This document shows positions 10,024 through 20,531 of a DNA stretch of 64,000 nucleotides, piece by piece (position 1 is the stretch's first letter; every line of letters begins with the position of its first letter). Below the pieces are notes generated by a model, which saw only the letters and a list, made by a program, of their open reading frames with translations, was not told where the DNA came from and did not search any database. The stretch lies in the NCBI GenBank assembly GCA_035048485.1, contig CM068583.1:22419341-22483340 (forward strand). Reading direction: 5' to 3'. This DNA is from Pteria penguin. Taxonomy: Eukaryota > Mollusca > Bivalvia > Pterioida > Pteriidae. A program made the translations under genes and the position numbers.

Positions 10024-12010
10024 CTACTTTGTTATATTATTATTACAAGGGAAGTAACAAAATTTGATAATGATACAGTTGGCAATTTAGCACCACACAA
10101 TTTTTTGTAAAAATTTCGAGATATACCTAATAAAACAAAAGATTATTTAATTTAAAAAAAAACATTAGACAAAAAGTGCAAAATGTTATTCGCAATAAGA
10201 GGTTTGATATCAAAGTTTAAAACTTAGGCTTTGATGCCAGTTTCAGGTTGTGTTCAGTATCAAACAATTTAAAAAGATCTAATAAGTGAGTAAATGATTG
10301 ATTGATTAATTATTGTTTTACATCACTCCACGATTATTTTACGTATATGGTGACGGCATCTGCCTGATGCATCACGTAGAAACTTTTACTTTTGCAACGG
10401 ACCCACCCAGAGCAGTGAGGGATCTTTTACATGCCACGCTTACCATGACACGGGACCTCATTTTTTACTGTCTCATTTGAAAGATAGAACACCGGTGTGC
10501 CCACGGCGGGAGTCAAACCATGGACCTTCCGGTCACAAGCCGAGCACCTCGTGCACTGGGTCACACCGGTTTAGTGAGTAAAGGAAAAGAAAAGTGACTA
10601 AAACGTTGAAATAGAAAAGAACAAAAAACTTGCATATCAAAGACAGGATGATCTTTGTCATGTATATGGATATTAGTTGGAGGCTAAAACTTGTCATTGT
10701 GAGTTTATGCTGAGTGAAATGTGTTAACTCTCTTAATTCATTTCATTATTTATGTCTGGCTGATGACGTTGTACTTGAAGCTACCATCTTTTGTAATTAA
10801 CATATCGTACAGGTATTGTCTGAGATGGGTTTGTAATCTGTTGAGATTTTTTCAGTCCAGTCCAGCAATTCTCAATTCAAAGAAATTTAAAACATAATCT
10901 CAGAAAGATGAAGATGATGATTTGATTTATGCGAGTGGTTTTAATATGAACAAAAATATACTCAGTCTGTTGCCCATTTCACCAACAGCCGTAAGTGAAC
11001 CTGGAACCTGTAAACATAGTTGAACCCGTAAGTTGGTCTTACGAGGAAAATGCGTTTCACTAAAAATTGTAAGTGTTATTTTACAATGAAAATTCATTGT
11101 AGTTTATGTGAGGTAGATTTTGGTAAATAGTTGAATTACGGAATCAATTACAGTTACATCAACGACTGTTAATGAAATGGACTACTGATTCTGAATTAAG
11201 ATATTCAAAAACAGAACAAAACAAATTGTAATCAATTATTTTAATGTCAGTGCAAAAAATTTGTATGATTCTACAAACAGATTGAAAACATATTTGAAAT
11301 TAAGAAATTTCAGCACATTGTTGACTAAGACATTATCTAGGATGGAGAAGGGACTGCATTAAAATGACCTTGAATTGCCTCTGTGGGATATTTATAAACC
11401 GATTGTGGGAAGAATACCTGAGTTTGATCTGGAATGTATAACTGAACACATTAAAGCCAAAGACACTTGACATTACTCCCTTCACCGTTAGCCATGATTT
11501 AGGGGAAATGATTCTGGTTAAGGCATTAAGCCGTAATGAAAGTGGTTTCAAGTTTATTTTTTAAACAAACACTATTCGACCATCTCAATTTGATAGAAAA
11601 GAACAGCACATGGTATAAAAGAGGTATGGTACATTTCTATCCAATTAGTACACCGTGTTGCATATTGTATGTTATGGAAGGGGCATAGTGCATGACTACT
11701 TCTTGCCCAAATTTTCTTTAAGATGTCACTGCTTGAAATTGAGACATTGAAGCAAAATCATGCAAATTTCAATGGCTTAACATATGCCTCATTGTCTGGC
11801 ATGTGTCCAGGCAGTAATCAGAAATAGAATTTATGCAAAAACGTATATTAATCAAAAATTACACTTTATTTCAGTCTGTCTCCTAGTAAGAGATGTATTT
11901 TACTAGAAATGTTGGAGTATACCACCAGAGGATGGAAACAACTTCCAAATGATGTCACCAGATTCTATTGTGACACTATGGTGGAAATATTTGCCACCAG
12001 TATTGAATGA
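1689..12010 (+). CDS. MIF4G-domain protein (MIF4GD/PAIP1/CTIF type), four 3' exons, 5' incomplete
   Basis: Four exons join into a 245-residue open reading frame: 1689-2001, 6606-6802, 8476-8567 and 11875-12010. Every junction has AG/GT borders and matching phase (1, 0, 2), and the frame ends at TGA 12008-12010. The joined protein runs ELEDYLQELT, FRNTVLKLIQEDFK, FLCQIYNSMRL, PIYDCFEMIL, FECLSLQLQSVGKDLD and then ILLEMLEYTTRGWK. Order and spacing fit the all-helical MIF4G repeat of MIF4GD (its YDC, LVLQL and LLLEIIEFRA-GW segments, as I recall them) and of PAIP1. Family members bridge eIF4A/eIF3 or stem-loop- and cap-binding proteins to translation initiation in the cytoplasm. The first visible exon opens in phase 0 at an acceptor, so an N-terminal extension is missing. 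This favours a PAIP1- or CTIF-like layout over the short MIF4GD; I cannot choose between them. An AATAAA at 12715-12720 could end the transcript. Confidence 0.85.
2193..3070. mobile_element. GAGTCGGC palindrome-ended repeat, copy 1 (long form)
   Basis: The element lies in the first intron. It starts GAGTCGGC followed by a short hairpin (GGCTTCGGTGAAGCC) and ends GCCGACTC followed by TAAGGACTTTTGAGTC, which can also fold. The body is nearly identical to 16811-17516 except for about 207 bases (2504-2710) present only here. On the minus strand it carries an ORF (2593-2925) whose first 72 residues are shared with the other copy with one change. Hairpins at both ends and no clear target duplication leave the class open; a non-autonomous rolling-circle or TIR element is possible. 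Confidence 0.7.
3712..3856. mobile_element. 145-bp full-length foldback element
   Basis: The left end GACCCTTTCACACTAACC and the right end GGTTAGTGTTAAAGGGTC are inverted repeats, and the complementarity continues through almost the whole element (GGTGGGC against GCCCACC, GTATTTGTGG against CCCCAAATAC, CCAATGAG and GAGCTGGCACTC near the centre). Transcribed, it would fold into one long imperfect hairpin. It sits in the first intron of the MIF4G gene. No clear target duplication was found. Confidence 0.7.
4745..6203 (+). mobile_element. Hairpin-ended element (AGGTCACCTGAGT type) with tandem core
   Basis: It opens with a perfect 13-bp stem (AGGTCACCTGAGT / ACTCAGGTGACCT, 2-base loop) just after a T run. 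It closes with ACTCAGGTGACCT and a GGCCCGTGGGCC hairpin followed by TCTTGTT. Behind the 5' hairpin is a CGTCCGTCGTCGTGCGTCG stretch, then diverged units of about 150-170 bp. Terminal hairpins, short tandem cores and a T-rich insertion site recall Helentron-associated elements (HINE, pearl-type elements of bivalves). That class is an inference. It lies inside the first intron of the MIF4G gene. Confidence 0.7.
5100..5960 (+). repeat. Tandem core of the hairpin-ended element, about 5-6 units
   Basis: Units of about 150-170 bp repeat the words GGCCCCAGGGTCAGGGGTTC, TATATAGTGAAAATGCATTA, CTTTGAAAATCTTCTTCTC and GCAAGAGTGCCTCTACCAAA. Divergence rises towards the 3' end (after about 5770). Short ORFs across it are a by-product of the repeat and were not annotated. 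Confidence 0.8.
6606..6802 (+). CDS. MIF4G gene, second exon in window
   Basis: The exon starts after TTTTGTAG. The split codon G/TG restores a valine (QEDFK-V-KDTLRQDD), which fits the phase of the previous exon exactly. It encodes GFFTFLCQIYNSMRL and IPIYDCFEMIL, the most recognisable part of the domain, and ends after CTGCAG before GTAAAT. The donor sits directly beside the 22-bp tandem repeat described separately. Confidence 0.87.
6806..7790 (+). repeat. 22-bp intronic minisatellite, split by an insertion
   Basis: The unit ATCAAGTGAATATAAGTAATAA occurs nearly three times at 6806-6865 and again about 1.5 times at 7753-7790. The two halves are in register and are separated by the 887-bp element described next. 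Confidence 0.75.
6866..7752. mobile_element. 887-bp TIR element with TAA target duplication
   Basis: Left end TGTACGTTTACTTATTTTAG and right end (reverse complement) CTGTATGTGTACATATATTA align as diverged inverted repeats. The interrupted minisatellite gives the expected empty sequence, so the 3-bp duplication TAA (6863-6865 and 7753-7755) can be read directly. Words such as CGCTAAAATA and GTGCGCTAAT recur inside. A 3-bp TAA duplication fits PIF/Harbinger-like elements; no transposase is present, so this would be a non-autonomous copy. Confidence 0.65.
8476..8567 (+). CDS. MIF4G gene, third exon in window
   Basis: The acceptor is TAATTGCAG and the donor GGGTGAGT. The 92 bases read LQSVGKDLDIQDSVRMTKFL and on to IIKDG, continuing the FECLSLQ of the previous exon in phase 0 and ending in phase 2. 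It corresponds to the helix pair before the last conserved leucine-rich helix of MIF4GD/PAIP1 proteins. Confidence 0.82.
8883..8917. repeat. (TA)n microsatellite
   Basis: About 17 uninterrupted TA repeats in the third intron of the MIF4G gene. Confidence 0.95.
9177..9570 (-). pseudogene. hAT/ZBED-type transposase fragment, decayed
   Basis: On the minus strand the conceptual reading contains CERELTYLYIGGTTNMFNHL then RLKH, the second half of a BED zinc finger (C, then GGTTN-x-HL-x-KH), followed by PSMAKF, a SEEIT-IVKMIVENYMPLRIVEG stretch and YSVPSRNTTKSRID. This order is that of ZBED-like hAT transposases just before the dimerisation and catalytic regions. A stop lies between the expected BED cysteines and the frame is lost after NVC at the 3' end, and nothing of the catalytic core is nearby. 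It sits antisense in the third intron of the MIF4G gene. Confidence 0.75.
9987..10021. repeat. (AT)n microsatellite
   Basis: About 17 AT repeats, about 1.1 kb from a similar (TA)n tract in the same intron. Confidence 0.95.
10295..10572 (-). mobile_element. tRNA-derived SINE, minus orientation (GTGCTCGG-type head)
   Basis: Read on the minus strand it has a tRNA-like head with degenerate A and B boxes, a middle part with GAGACAGTAAAA, a conserved GGTGACGGCATCTGCC-type stretch (plus strand) and an ATTGATTG tail. The duplication AGTGAGTAAA flanks it at 10285-10294 and 10573-10582. The A and B boxes carry several substitutions, so this looks older than the copies at 20532 or 32065. Confidence 0.85.
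11875..12010 (+). CDS. MIF4G gene, last coding exon
   Basis: The acceptor is TTTATTTCAG. The single T completes GG/T (glycine), giving G-LSPSKRCILLEMLEYTTRGWK, then a 23-residue tail ending in ATSIE and TGA. The LLEMLEYTTRGW segment matches the final LLLEIIE-x-GW helix of the family. No further coding was seen downstream before 13205. Confidence 0.85.
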
Positions 12011-13204
12011 ATAAGACCATAATATTAGCCTCAGTAAATTTCGTTCAGTGGAAATGAATTGCCAATTTTTCTAACAGAAAATACAAGTGTCTTTTCTTAA
12101 CACAATTTTGTAGACATCAAATTTGATTAGATGTAGACATTGTTTTGCTCTATTTTTAGGAGATGTCTTGTGTAAGTAATATTTTGAAGGTTGTGTTTAA
12201 TTGATATGCATTATAATGTTGAATTTAGGATTTTTTAAGAACTTATTTTTCCATCTGGTTTCCAAGACTTGTACTAACGTTTGCTTTTGCTTGATCATGA
12301 TAATTTAAACAAAAAAAGCACTGCCTAATGGTCGATGAAAGTATTCATTTGTCTTCTAAGTGAGACACATTTTCTGATGTACATCTGGGAGCTTTCAGTA
12401 CTGGTATATCAAGGAAACTACAGAGAAGAAATATGAGAAATTTTCCATTTTTTATGATTTGTTGCCAGGCCAAGACCATGTAGTGTATTCAAACAAAGGT
12501 TGTGGCCAGTATCCAATGGGAAACACTTCATATATGGCAAAACAGTGCTATGGCAAAACAATGCTATATATGGCAAAACAATGCTATATATGAGTTTAAT
12601 CTCAATAAGTAATAATAGAGGAACTGTCTTCGTCAAAATTGTTTTCAACCGCTAGGACACTCAAATTTTACTAGCCCATAGTATATTTTGTTCAGCAACT
12701 TTGACTAAAACAACAATAAATCTGGTAACCTTGGGCGTCAAGCTTACAAGTTTTTCGTAAGGCTGGAAAAGCAATGTAACATTCATAATTTGACCATCTG
12801 AATCTACATGATGTATGAAATGTCTAACTTGATGACCAATATGATTAAGACATTATTTATATCAGAGACCTTTCATATGTAAAGAGTTGTCTTTCCTTAC
12901 ATTTATATTCATAATTTTAGAATTTTTTAATGTTGTTTGCCTAGTATAGTGTAATTCTTTTTATAACAAATACAACCTATCCACATTTCTCAATGACACC
13001 TACTTGACAAAATGAACCTGAGCTGCCCATAAGAGGAATGGCCTACACAAAGTCAAAATTATGTGGAATTGACCCTTCTAAACTGCATTATTTTTCATTG
13101 TGATGACTTTAACTGAAGTCTGGCATATTTCTGACACATCATATATTTATTTATGGTGTCATTGATAAATGTGTAGAAAATGTTTAGAAAATCTCATTCC
13201 TTTT
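12011..13204. other. 3' flank of the MIF4G gene, non-coding
   Basis: Probable 3' UTR and intergenic DNA. It holds a short tandem repeat (12533-12592) and an AATAAA at 12715-12720. No other feature was seen. Confidence 0.5.
12533..12592 (+). repeat. Short tandem repeat, about 3 units
   Basis: ATGGCAAAACAATGCTATAT is repeated about three times, with one shorter unit. Confidence 0.8.
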
Positions 13205-14291
13205 TAGCTCACCTGAGCCAAAGGCTCAAGCGAGCTATAGTCATAGTGCGCCGTCTGTCGTCGTCGTCGTTGTTTCCCTCAGGGATGGATCCAGGGCGGG
13301 GCCAAAAGTGCCCAAAAGGGTACCCCTCTTCAAATATCTTCTCCTCCAGAACCAGTACATAAATGGGGAAACTAATTGCATTTCAACAATCTATAAAGAT
13401 GGGTTATTAAAAATTGTGTTCGGGGTTAAGATTAGTCAAATAGAAATTAACGCTTTTTTGACGTGTTTCTTGACTTAGTCATTTCAATGCAGAAATGTGT
13501 CATGCTTTTCAGTTAATTGATATTGATGATTTCTTAATGACTATTTGATCATAATTGTGGTAAGGAATATTATTGTGAAAGAATTTTGTCATTATCTCAA
13601 TTTTTTGATTTTTTATGAATTTTTTAAGACTAAAAAAAAAGGGGGGGGGGGTTAGCCATTTATCACATTTTCAACTTTTTCTACAAAACCACATTAAAGA
13701 TTTTAATGAAACATGGAATACATGAAGTACTAAAGATCCTCTATCAATTTGGTAAATTTCATCCAAATTGGTTAACAGATAATGCCACCATGTCTAAAAA
13801 GTAGGTCTCACAATGGTACATATACCACTTGGTAATTGAAATATGGAGAGTAGCGGTTCAAATCCAGCTGTGGTCAAAAAATTTTTTTTCATTTCTTTAC
13901 ACATCTAAATAAGTTTTTAGATGTTTCTCAACACTCAACATATGAAATTAGGCAATTTTAAGTTCAATCTGGACAATATTTGAAACAATTGTTGTTCATG
14001 ACCCAGACTTGAAATCAGTCAACAAAAGGCCCCACCTAAAGAAAATGACTAACTTGTTGCTCTGAATGACATCTTGCAGAGACAAAAGGAATGCTTAATA
14101 TCAAAATCACCTGAATGGATGTGCAAAAAAGTGTTGTTTTTTATTCTAGTCTGAAATAAAATTTGACATATTTTCAACATTTGTGTTGACTTAGTCACAG
14201 TAATGCAAAAATAAATGAATTCTTCCTTCATGCTTGACTGATCATCTAGGTACTCAGGTGAGCGATATAGGCCCACTTGGGCCTCTTGTTT
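13205..14291 (+). mobile_element. Hairpin-ended element (TAGCTCACCTGAGC type)
   Basis: It starts TAGCTCACCTGAGCC after a T run, with a second arm GGCTCAAGCGAGC, followed by a GTCGTCGTCGTC stretch. It ends ACTCAGGTGAGC, then the hairpin GGCCCACTTGGGCC and TCTTGTTT. An A9G10 homopolymer junction near 13630 recurs in the related copy near 39500. A weak B-box-like word (GGTTCAAATCC) lies near 13857. Confidence 0.8.
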
Positions 14292-15887
14292 AATGATGGA
14301 AAGATCAGTAAGCCTTTTTCCGATTCTGTCGTAATGTTAGAAACAATAGCAGACATGTGCAGTTTTGTCGTTCAGATTTGTGACATCACAATCCAAGCAT
14401 TACCATCATAATGACAATTCCCCTCAAACCATTTAAATTGTTCTGTAAATGTGACTCTGTGCAGGAAGCTTGTAGATTTAATAGAGGGATTGCCAGATCC
14501 AACTTTAACCACACCTATTACATAGTTTCATTGTGATGTCACATTTAAATTTAAGTTTGATGGGCCATTTATTTATGACATCATAATGAAAAAGTGTGAC
14601 AAAAAGTGCGATGTTGTGCATTTGTGGATCAGACAATAGTATTGGTCATGAGTTGCTTTACATGTCTATCACACATAGCATTAAATTATTGCATAGAAAC
14701 TAAAGGTCTTTGAGATATGGACCATTCAATATTCCAAAGTGAAAACCTACATAGCAGGAATATTTAGTAATATTTAGGAGTTACAGGAATTCATTAGAAA
14801 GAATAAATGAATTTTATGAAAAAAATATGAAGGGGGTGTCGATGAATTTTGAAACTGTGAAGTATTATATGTGAATTGAAAGAAAGTTAAATATTACGAA
14901 TCCTCAATACTGTAGTAAACTCGGTACAAAAACAAAATCTTAGCATGTGCTCTAAAATGATTCTCAAGAAAAATAAATGATAATTTTCTGAATTTTACAT
15001 ACCATTTTTGCCTTATCTAGTCATGACATATATGCACTTGAAATAATAGACATATCTTCATTATTCTTGATCACCTGAGCCCCAGTACCTGCTATCTGCT
15101 GGGAGGCTCTAGGTAACAAGAATGTTTCTTCATCAGAATCGATTTTTCATTCGATCATTCTTTAATGCTCAAAATCTTTCCCAGGTTAATTTATCTCTTT
15201 TTTCAATTTCCACTTCTTGGCAGCTTTGTCCAAACAATAAGAAATGCATATATATATTCATGAATGCCTTAAATTTAGATATATAGATTGATGTAATGTT
15301 TTGTTTAATAGATTTTTAATTTAATGCATAAATTGTCTCAAATATGAGGTGCTTATGATTACTGTTCTATCAAGCTGACATGTCAAATGTTGTCTATTTT
15401 TTTATTTACTGCCCTCCTAAATAAAGTGCTTACAGGGTAATCATGATGAGAGATCTTTCTTTGTTCCCTGCTTTCAAGAAATAGTTTACCTGATTTTTTT
15501 GTCAGCACTATGTATACCTTGTCATCATAATTATGTTTTATTAAAGTTAATGCTTTTTTATCATCATTTACAAGAGGTGGTAAATATATTAGGCACACAA
15601 GAGGCATACACATGTACATGTATATCATTTCATGATATATATTAATATATTTGATTTTCCATCTGTGCATTTGTTAAGTTATTCATGTGTTATAAAAGTG
15701 AATGTGTTTATCTGTGTATCTTTGATTTGTTTGTTTCTGAATACCACATGTTAATTTCTGTTAATATGTGTATCAGTTTGAAGATTTTAGAGATGATGGT
15801 ACTTTCATCAGTCTCAGAGAAAAATTGTCACATCTTATATAAAATATGTAGATGTGCCACATTTTGAAAACTGACCTTGTCATACAT
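14292..15887. other. Non-coding DNA, no supported feature
   Basis: AT-rich sequence without a convincing ORF, repeat border or RNA gene. Short ORFs near 15383-15867 show no family signature. Confidence 0.4.
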
Positions 15888-15892
15888 TGCTA

Positions 15893-16650
15893 TGCCCCCA
15901 CCAGGTTTGGCAGGGGGCATGAGGTGTTTGTTTTGTCTATCCTTTTGTCCTCCTGTCCCTCTGTCATTCTGTCACACATCTGGTTTCCATATGATAACTC
16001 AAGTACCTTTCATCATATTGAAATGAAATTTGGATCTATGCTTACTTATCAAGAGAACAAGAAGTCTATTGATTTGGGGGTCAAAAGGTCAAAGTCACAG
16101 TTGATGAAAATAGACTGTAATTTTTTATTTCCGAACGAGAACTCCAGTACCTTTCATCATATTGAATCCGAATTTGGATATATGCTTACTTATCAAGAGA
16201 GAAAAAACGCTATTGATTTTGGGGTCCAAAGGTCAAGATCACAGCTAACAAAAATAGGCAATGATAATTGATTTCCTGATGATAACTCAAGTACCTTTCA
16301 TCATATTCTAACTACATTTAGATATATTACTTATCAAGAGAGGAAAAACGCTATTGATTTTGGGGTCCAAAGGTCAAGATCACAGCTAACAAAAATAGAC
16401 TATAATAATTGGTTTCCTAATGATAACTCAAGTACCTTTCATATGTTCAAACTAAATTTGGATATATGCTTGCTTATTAAGAGAGGAAGAACCCTATTAA
16501 TTTTGGGGTCAAAGGTCAAGTTCACGGCTGATACAAAGGAAAAAAGAATTGGTATTAAAAAGTATTCAGGTGATTTTCATCTATTATCATATATCGGTAA
16601 TTGCTCATCGGAATTCGGAATTATTTCACATATTTTACAGGTCAAGTTCT
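15893..16650 (+). mobile_element. Hairpin-led repeat with about 142-bp units
   Basis: It begins with ATGCCCCCACC and GGCAGGGGGCAT, which pair as a hairpin. It continues with four units of about 142 bp, each carrying GATAACTCAAGTACCTTTCA, CTTATCAAGAGA, CTATTGATTTTGGGGTC and AAAGGTCAAGATCACAG. The 139-residue ORF across it is a product of the repeat unit. The layout (5' palindrome, then tandem units) parallels the TAGCTCACC family. Confidence 0.75.
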
Positions 16651-16810
16651 TTTAAACAAAGGTAATTTAAATTCTTACTGAAAGGGAAGGATGCCTATAG
16701 GAGTTTATGGAGTATATAGATATAGGAGTTACGGCCCAAGAAACTTATAATTAAAATGTTAGTTAGGAAAAGTTTGTTACTACTATGAAATAAGCCCACA
16801 GGGGGGGTTT

Positions 16811-17395
16811 GAGTCGGCGCTCTCATAGAGCGCTAGACTCAATGACATCGCTTTTAAAATTCTCGCTTTTCAGGGGTTATAACTTTCACTACCGATATAG
16901 AGCTTACAACGCCGCTGAAAAATAAAGTGCCGAAAAATTACTGATGTTGTCTTAAAAATTCTTGATCAGCACAATGTACCTTTAGCTCAGTTAATTTAAG
17001 CTAAACATAAACTAGTTTCAATAACTCGAAAAAGGAGTTGCAATAATGTTTTCAAATTTGGCGTAATAATATGTAGTTGTGACTACTTTACGATGTGTTT
17101 ACCACCGACACCGTCGGATGTACTCGATTGTGTAATGTTAAAACATTATGAGAATCGTGAATAAGATGGTTATTTAATGTCCCACTTGAAGGAATGTCGT
17201 TCCTTGGCTCAGCTTCGACTCGTGACAACAATGCAGTAAAACTTGTTGCCATGAAGTTGTCGATTGCACGTTCATTTCGGATACAAGCAATTGCAAACTC
17301 TTTGCCGTAAGATAGTATGAAGAGAGCAAATTTTATTAGCATTTTGTACATAGGTATAATGTGGATGTAGTTGCAACAAAGACCTAATTTTTGCG

Positions 17396-17427
<32 letters not shown>

Positions 17428-17516
17428 ATTTTCCTGAAATCCTGAATCCGCCACTAAAATGGTAAAATGACTACTTACTTAAAATCAGCAAAGCCGACTC
17501 TCAGGTCTTTTGAGTC
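16811..17516. mobile_element. GAGTCGGC palindrome-ended repeat, copy 2 (short form)
   Basis: Nearly identical to 2193-3070 but lacking about 207 internal bases (GTGTAAT joins directly to GTTAAAAC). The 5' hairpin differs: GCGCTCTCATAGAGCGC in place of GGCTTCGGTGAAGCC. The minus-strand ORF keeps 71 of the 72 shared residues. A 32-base C run follows the ORF side. It is intergenic, 4.8 kb downstream of the MIF4G stop. Confidence 0.7.
17396..17427. repeat. Homopolymer C tract (32 bases)
   Basis: An uninterrupted C run inside the GAGTCGGC repeat. The other copy has only a short CCCCCACCCCC there. Its exact length may be a sequencing or assembly artefact. Confidence 0.85.
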
Positions 17517-18906
17517 CTTTGATTTTATGTTTTACAAACATGTTCTAGTTTATTTACTTACTGTTTTGTGTCATTGGGCATCACTTTGGCTAAATATTAG
17601 TTATGATGAAAATTTCAAACATCCTGAATTATTTATCCTAGTTGGACATTGTTAGAGAAGAGGAGATATCATCAGACGTGTTGCACCACTATGTATTGCA
17701 TTAACATCTAATGTCTGCTGCTAGGGTATTTGATGACCAAGTGAGCCAAAACTTTGACCCAGAACTCCATGTACCTCACTTCCTCTGCGAAGTATAGGTT
17801 CCTTCCTTTATTGATGGAAGTGGAAAGGTGCATCAGCTTAAAGTCAATGCTTTCCTCAAAGTGTTCCAAATTTCTTTCACAATTATACATGGTCCTCTAA
17901 TTTTGTCACCAGCTACAAGCATAGGAAACTCAGGGTAACAAGGATGATCATCAGCGTTGTGCTAAAAACTCTCCCAGGTTCACATTAATTATCTGTGAAA
18001 CAGTGTAGTTTCAAGTCTTAAAAGTTCAAAATTCATTCAATAATTTCTTTCTCTCTACGAAATTCTACAAAATGTGCAACCTGAAAATAAAAAAAATTTA
18101 AAGTACTCATGCATGCGAGATATATCACTATGCTAACTAACGAAAATGTCCTTTGCATATGTAAAATTATGTGTCAGTGCATCAGGTGGATGCCGCCACC
18201 ACATAAATGAAATAATGTCTTTTTGATAAATAAATGCACATAACTGTATTTAAAGTAAACAGATATTACTTCTACCATAACTACTTTAACAATAATTGCC
18301 TTCATAACAAATATGATATCTTTTCATGATAACTGAGTCAATAAGTTGCAAATAGGAAAGAAAAATGGAAACGTCAAAATGTATTTCTGGAGAAACTAGA
18401 ATGAAAGATCCAGTTTCTGGTTGCTTCTGTTATACCAGACAATATGTCAGTAACAGGAACAACCAGGAACTGGCTTATTCGGTCCACGGAAAACCATGTG
18501 TCTAAAACTTCACAATCTCCCTATACTAAATACTGTATCAAACGAAATGTATGATTTTCGTATTCCTAGACATCAATATTTCTTTGAAATAAATTCATTC
18601 AACTGGTAATAAAAGACGAGGACTCCCCGAAAAATCTGCAAACTTACCAAAAGCCAATGAGATTTAGACAATAATTCCATTGATATTCAATTCATTTACG
18701 AAACTATTCGAATCTTGTAAGTAGCCCTGTCTTGCCTCTTCCAATCATTTATCCAATTCGTATCTATTTAAGAAATTATGTTGAAGATACAATATTAGGA
18801 GTCCCGATGACCGAATGGGATATAAACTGCTCTGGAATTCATTGTAGCCTTACTCATAAATTATATCCAGGAATTTTGTCAAGTCAGGATTCATTCATCA
18901 TTTGTG

Positions 18907-18910
<4 letters not shown>
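17517..18910. other. Non-coding DNA, no supported feature
   Basis: No repeat border, RNA gene or domain-bearing ORF was recognised. Confidence 0.4.
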
Positions 18911-18911
<1 letters not shown>

Positions 18912-18938
<27 letters not shown>

Positions 18939-20480
18939 AAGCTATTCTGCTGGCCTGTTGGTCGTCGTCTGTCTGTAAACTTTTAACATTTTCGACTTTT
19001 CTTTCAGAACCCTTCAAAAGAATTTTTATGAAACTTAGTCTAAATTGAAATACAAAAAGTCCTCTACCAACTTTTTTTTACAGTTCGTCCAAATATGTTG
19101 AAAAGTGGCGCTACCATGGCTAAAATAGGTCTCGGCGCGGAAGGTATCCCTCTTAGAAAATCTTCTTCTCCAGAACCACTGTATGGATAATAAAAGTAAT
19201 GGCAATTGAAGAATATGTTTCAAAATTTTGTGTGGGGTTTTTGGAGGGGGGTTTTTTTTTTGGGGGGGGGGTGAGAGAGGTTTGTGATATCTTTTATGAC
19301 TTACATTTTTATAGCATGGTTTTCATCATCTTTTCCCTATGGTTGACTTTTCATACACTGTAATACATGTACGTATTTTAGCCGTATGATTTTTTAAAAG
19401 AAATTTTACTATATTTTAGTGGGGGTTTTTTTTGCAAAAAAGTAAGTGGGGGTATTTTTACACATTTTTTAAATTTTACTCAGGAACGATTCAATGGGTT
19501 TTGATGAAACTTAATAAGAATAAACTACTATAAGTCCCCCCATAAATATAGTTGTTTTTCTCCCGGACCTGTCAACAGTAGGCGCCAAAATAGTCAAAAG
19601 TAAGTGTTAAACGATACCCTCCGTTGACAAATTTCTTTTTCAGAACTGTTGCATACAGAGACAAACTGAATGCATCAGAATGATATAGAAGGTTGTGTGA
19701 AGAAGTGTTACTGTTTTGGATTTCAGTCGAATGATAATATTTTAAATAAGTAACAAGAAATACTCAATGTCCACAAAGTTTCGGCCACTTGCCATTTATC
19801 AAGTGAAACCAAATATAACAAAATATCTAAGTGAAATCCCTATCTGCTGGTTAACGCAAAGTAAACTTCACTTTTACTCTAAAGGTAAATCTGCCTATTG
19901 TTTGTGCGCATCAAGAGCGACGCGTTTGTATGATGTTAGGGATTCACCTGGAGACTTTTGTTATTTTTGTTTCTACTTGATAAAGGACAAGTGGCCGAAA
20001 ATTTGTGAACATTGAGTGTTTCTTGTTACTTATTTAGTTCATACTTCCTTCAGATGACTTCCTATTATTTTTATTTTGATTATATTTTATTAGTTTTGAC
20101 TTACTTTTGAAGTATGACATTTTAATGCAAAAAAGCATTTCATTAATATTTTCCCTATATTTGATTTTTGATGCACTACATTGTTGTATTTTAGCCAGAA
20201 TGAATTAAAAGAATGCATTTGTCAATTAATTCAGTTATATTTAAGACTGCAAAGGTAAGGGGTGATTTTTCACATTTTCAACATTTTCTTCGCTACTTCT
20301 AGGTTGATTTTTAGGGAACTTGATAGGTATTAAGTAAAGATGGTGTTGTACAATTTCAGACGTTTTAAAAACTTTTAAAGATTTAGGGCCACCTACAAGC
20401 ATTATTGTTTAATACCATTATGTGCAACGTTTTCTGTTCAGGTAAGTGGTAAGTGAAATAGGCCCATCTGGGCCTTTCGT
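18912..20480 (+). mobile_element. Hairpin-ended element (TAGCTCACCTGAGC type)
   Basis: The 5' end is TAGCTCACCTGAGCTGAAAGCTCA with a GTCGTCGTCTGTCTG stretch. The 3' end is GGCCCATCTGGGCC followed by TTTCGTT, a diverged form of the usual TCTTGTT. The middle holds a foldback insert (19744-20035). The 3' part with its flank is duplicated in tandem at 20918-21545. Confidence 0.7.
19744..20035. mobile_element. Foldback insert with about 80-bp inverted arms
   Basis: The left arm (19744-19823) starts AAATAAGTAACAAGAAA and the right arm (19956-20035) ends TTTCTTGTTACTTATTT. Inside the arms CGGCCACTTGCCATTTATCA pairs with TGATAAAGGACAAGTGGCCG. About 130 bp separate the arms. Only the right arm, more diverged, reappears in the tandem copy near 20930-21005. 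Confidence 0.7.
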
Positions 20481-20531
20481 TCGAGTTCCTATGATTCAAT
20501 TGTGAAATACGAGGTAACTACATACAAAGAC

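Noticed and set aside
15852..16271. 139-codon plus-strand ORF
   Set aside because: It consists of two 142-bp repeat units (STFHHIE twice) of a hairpin-led repeat.
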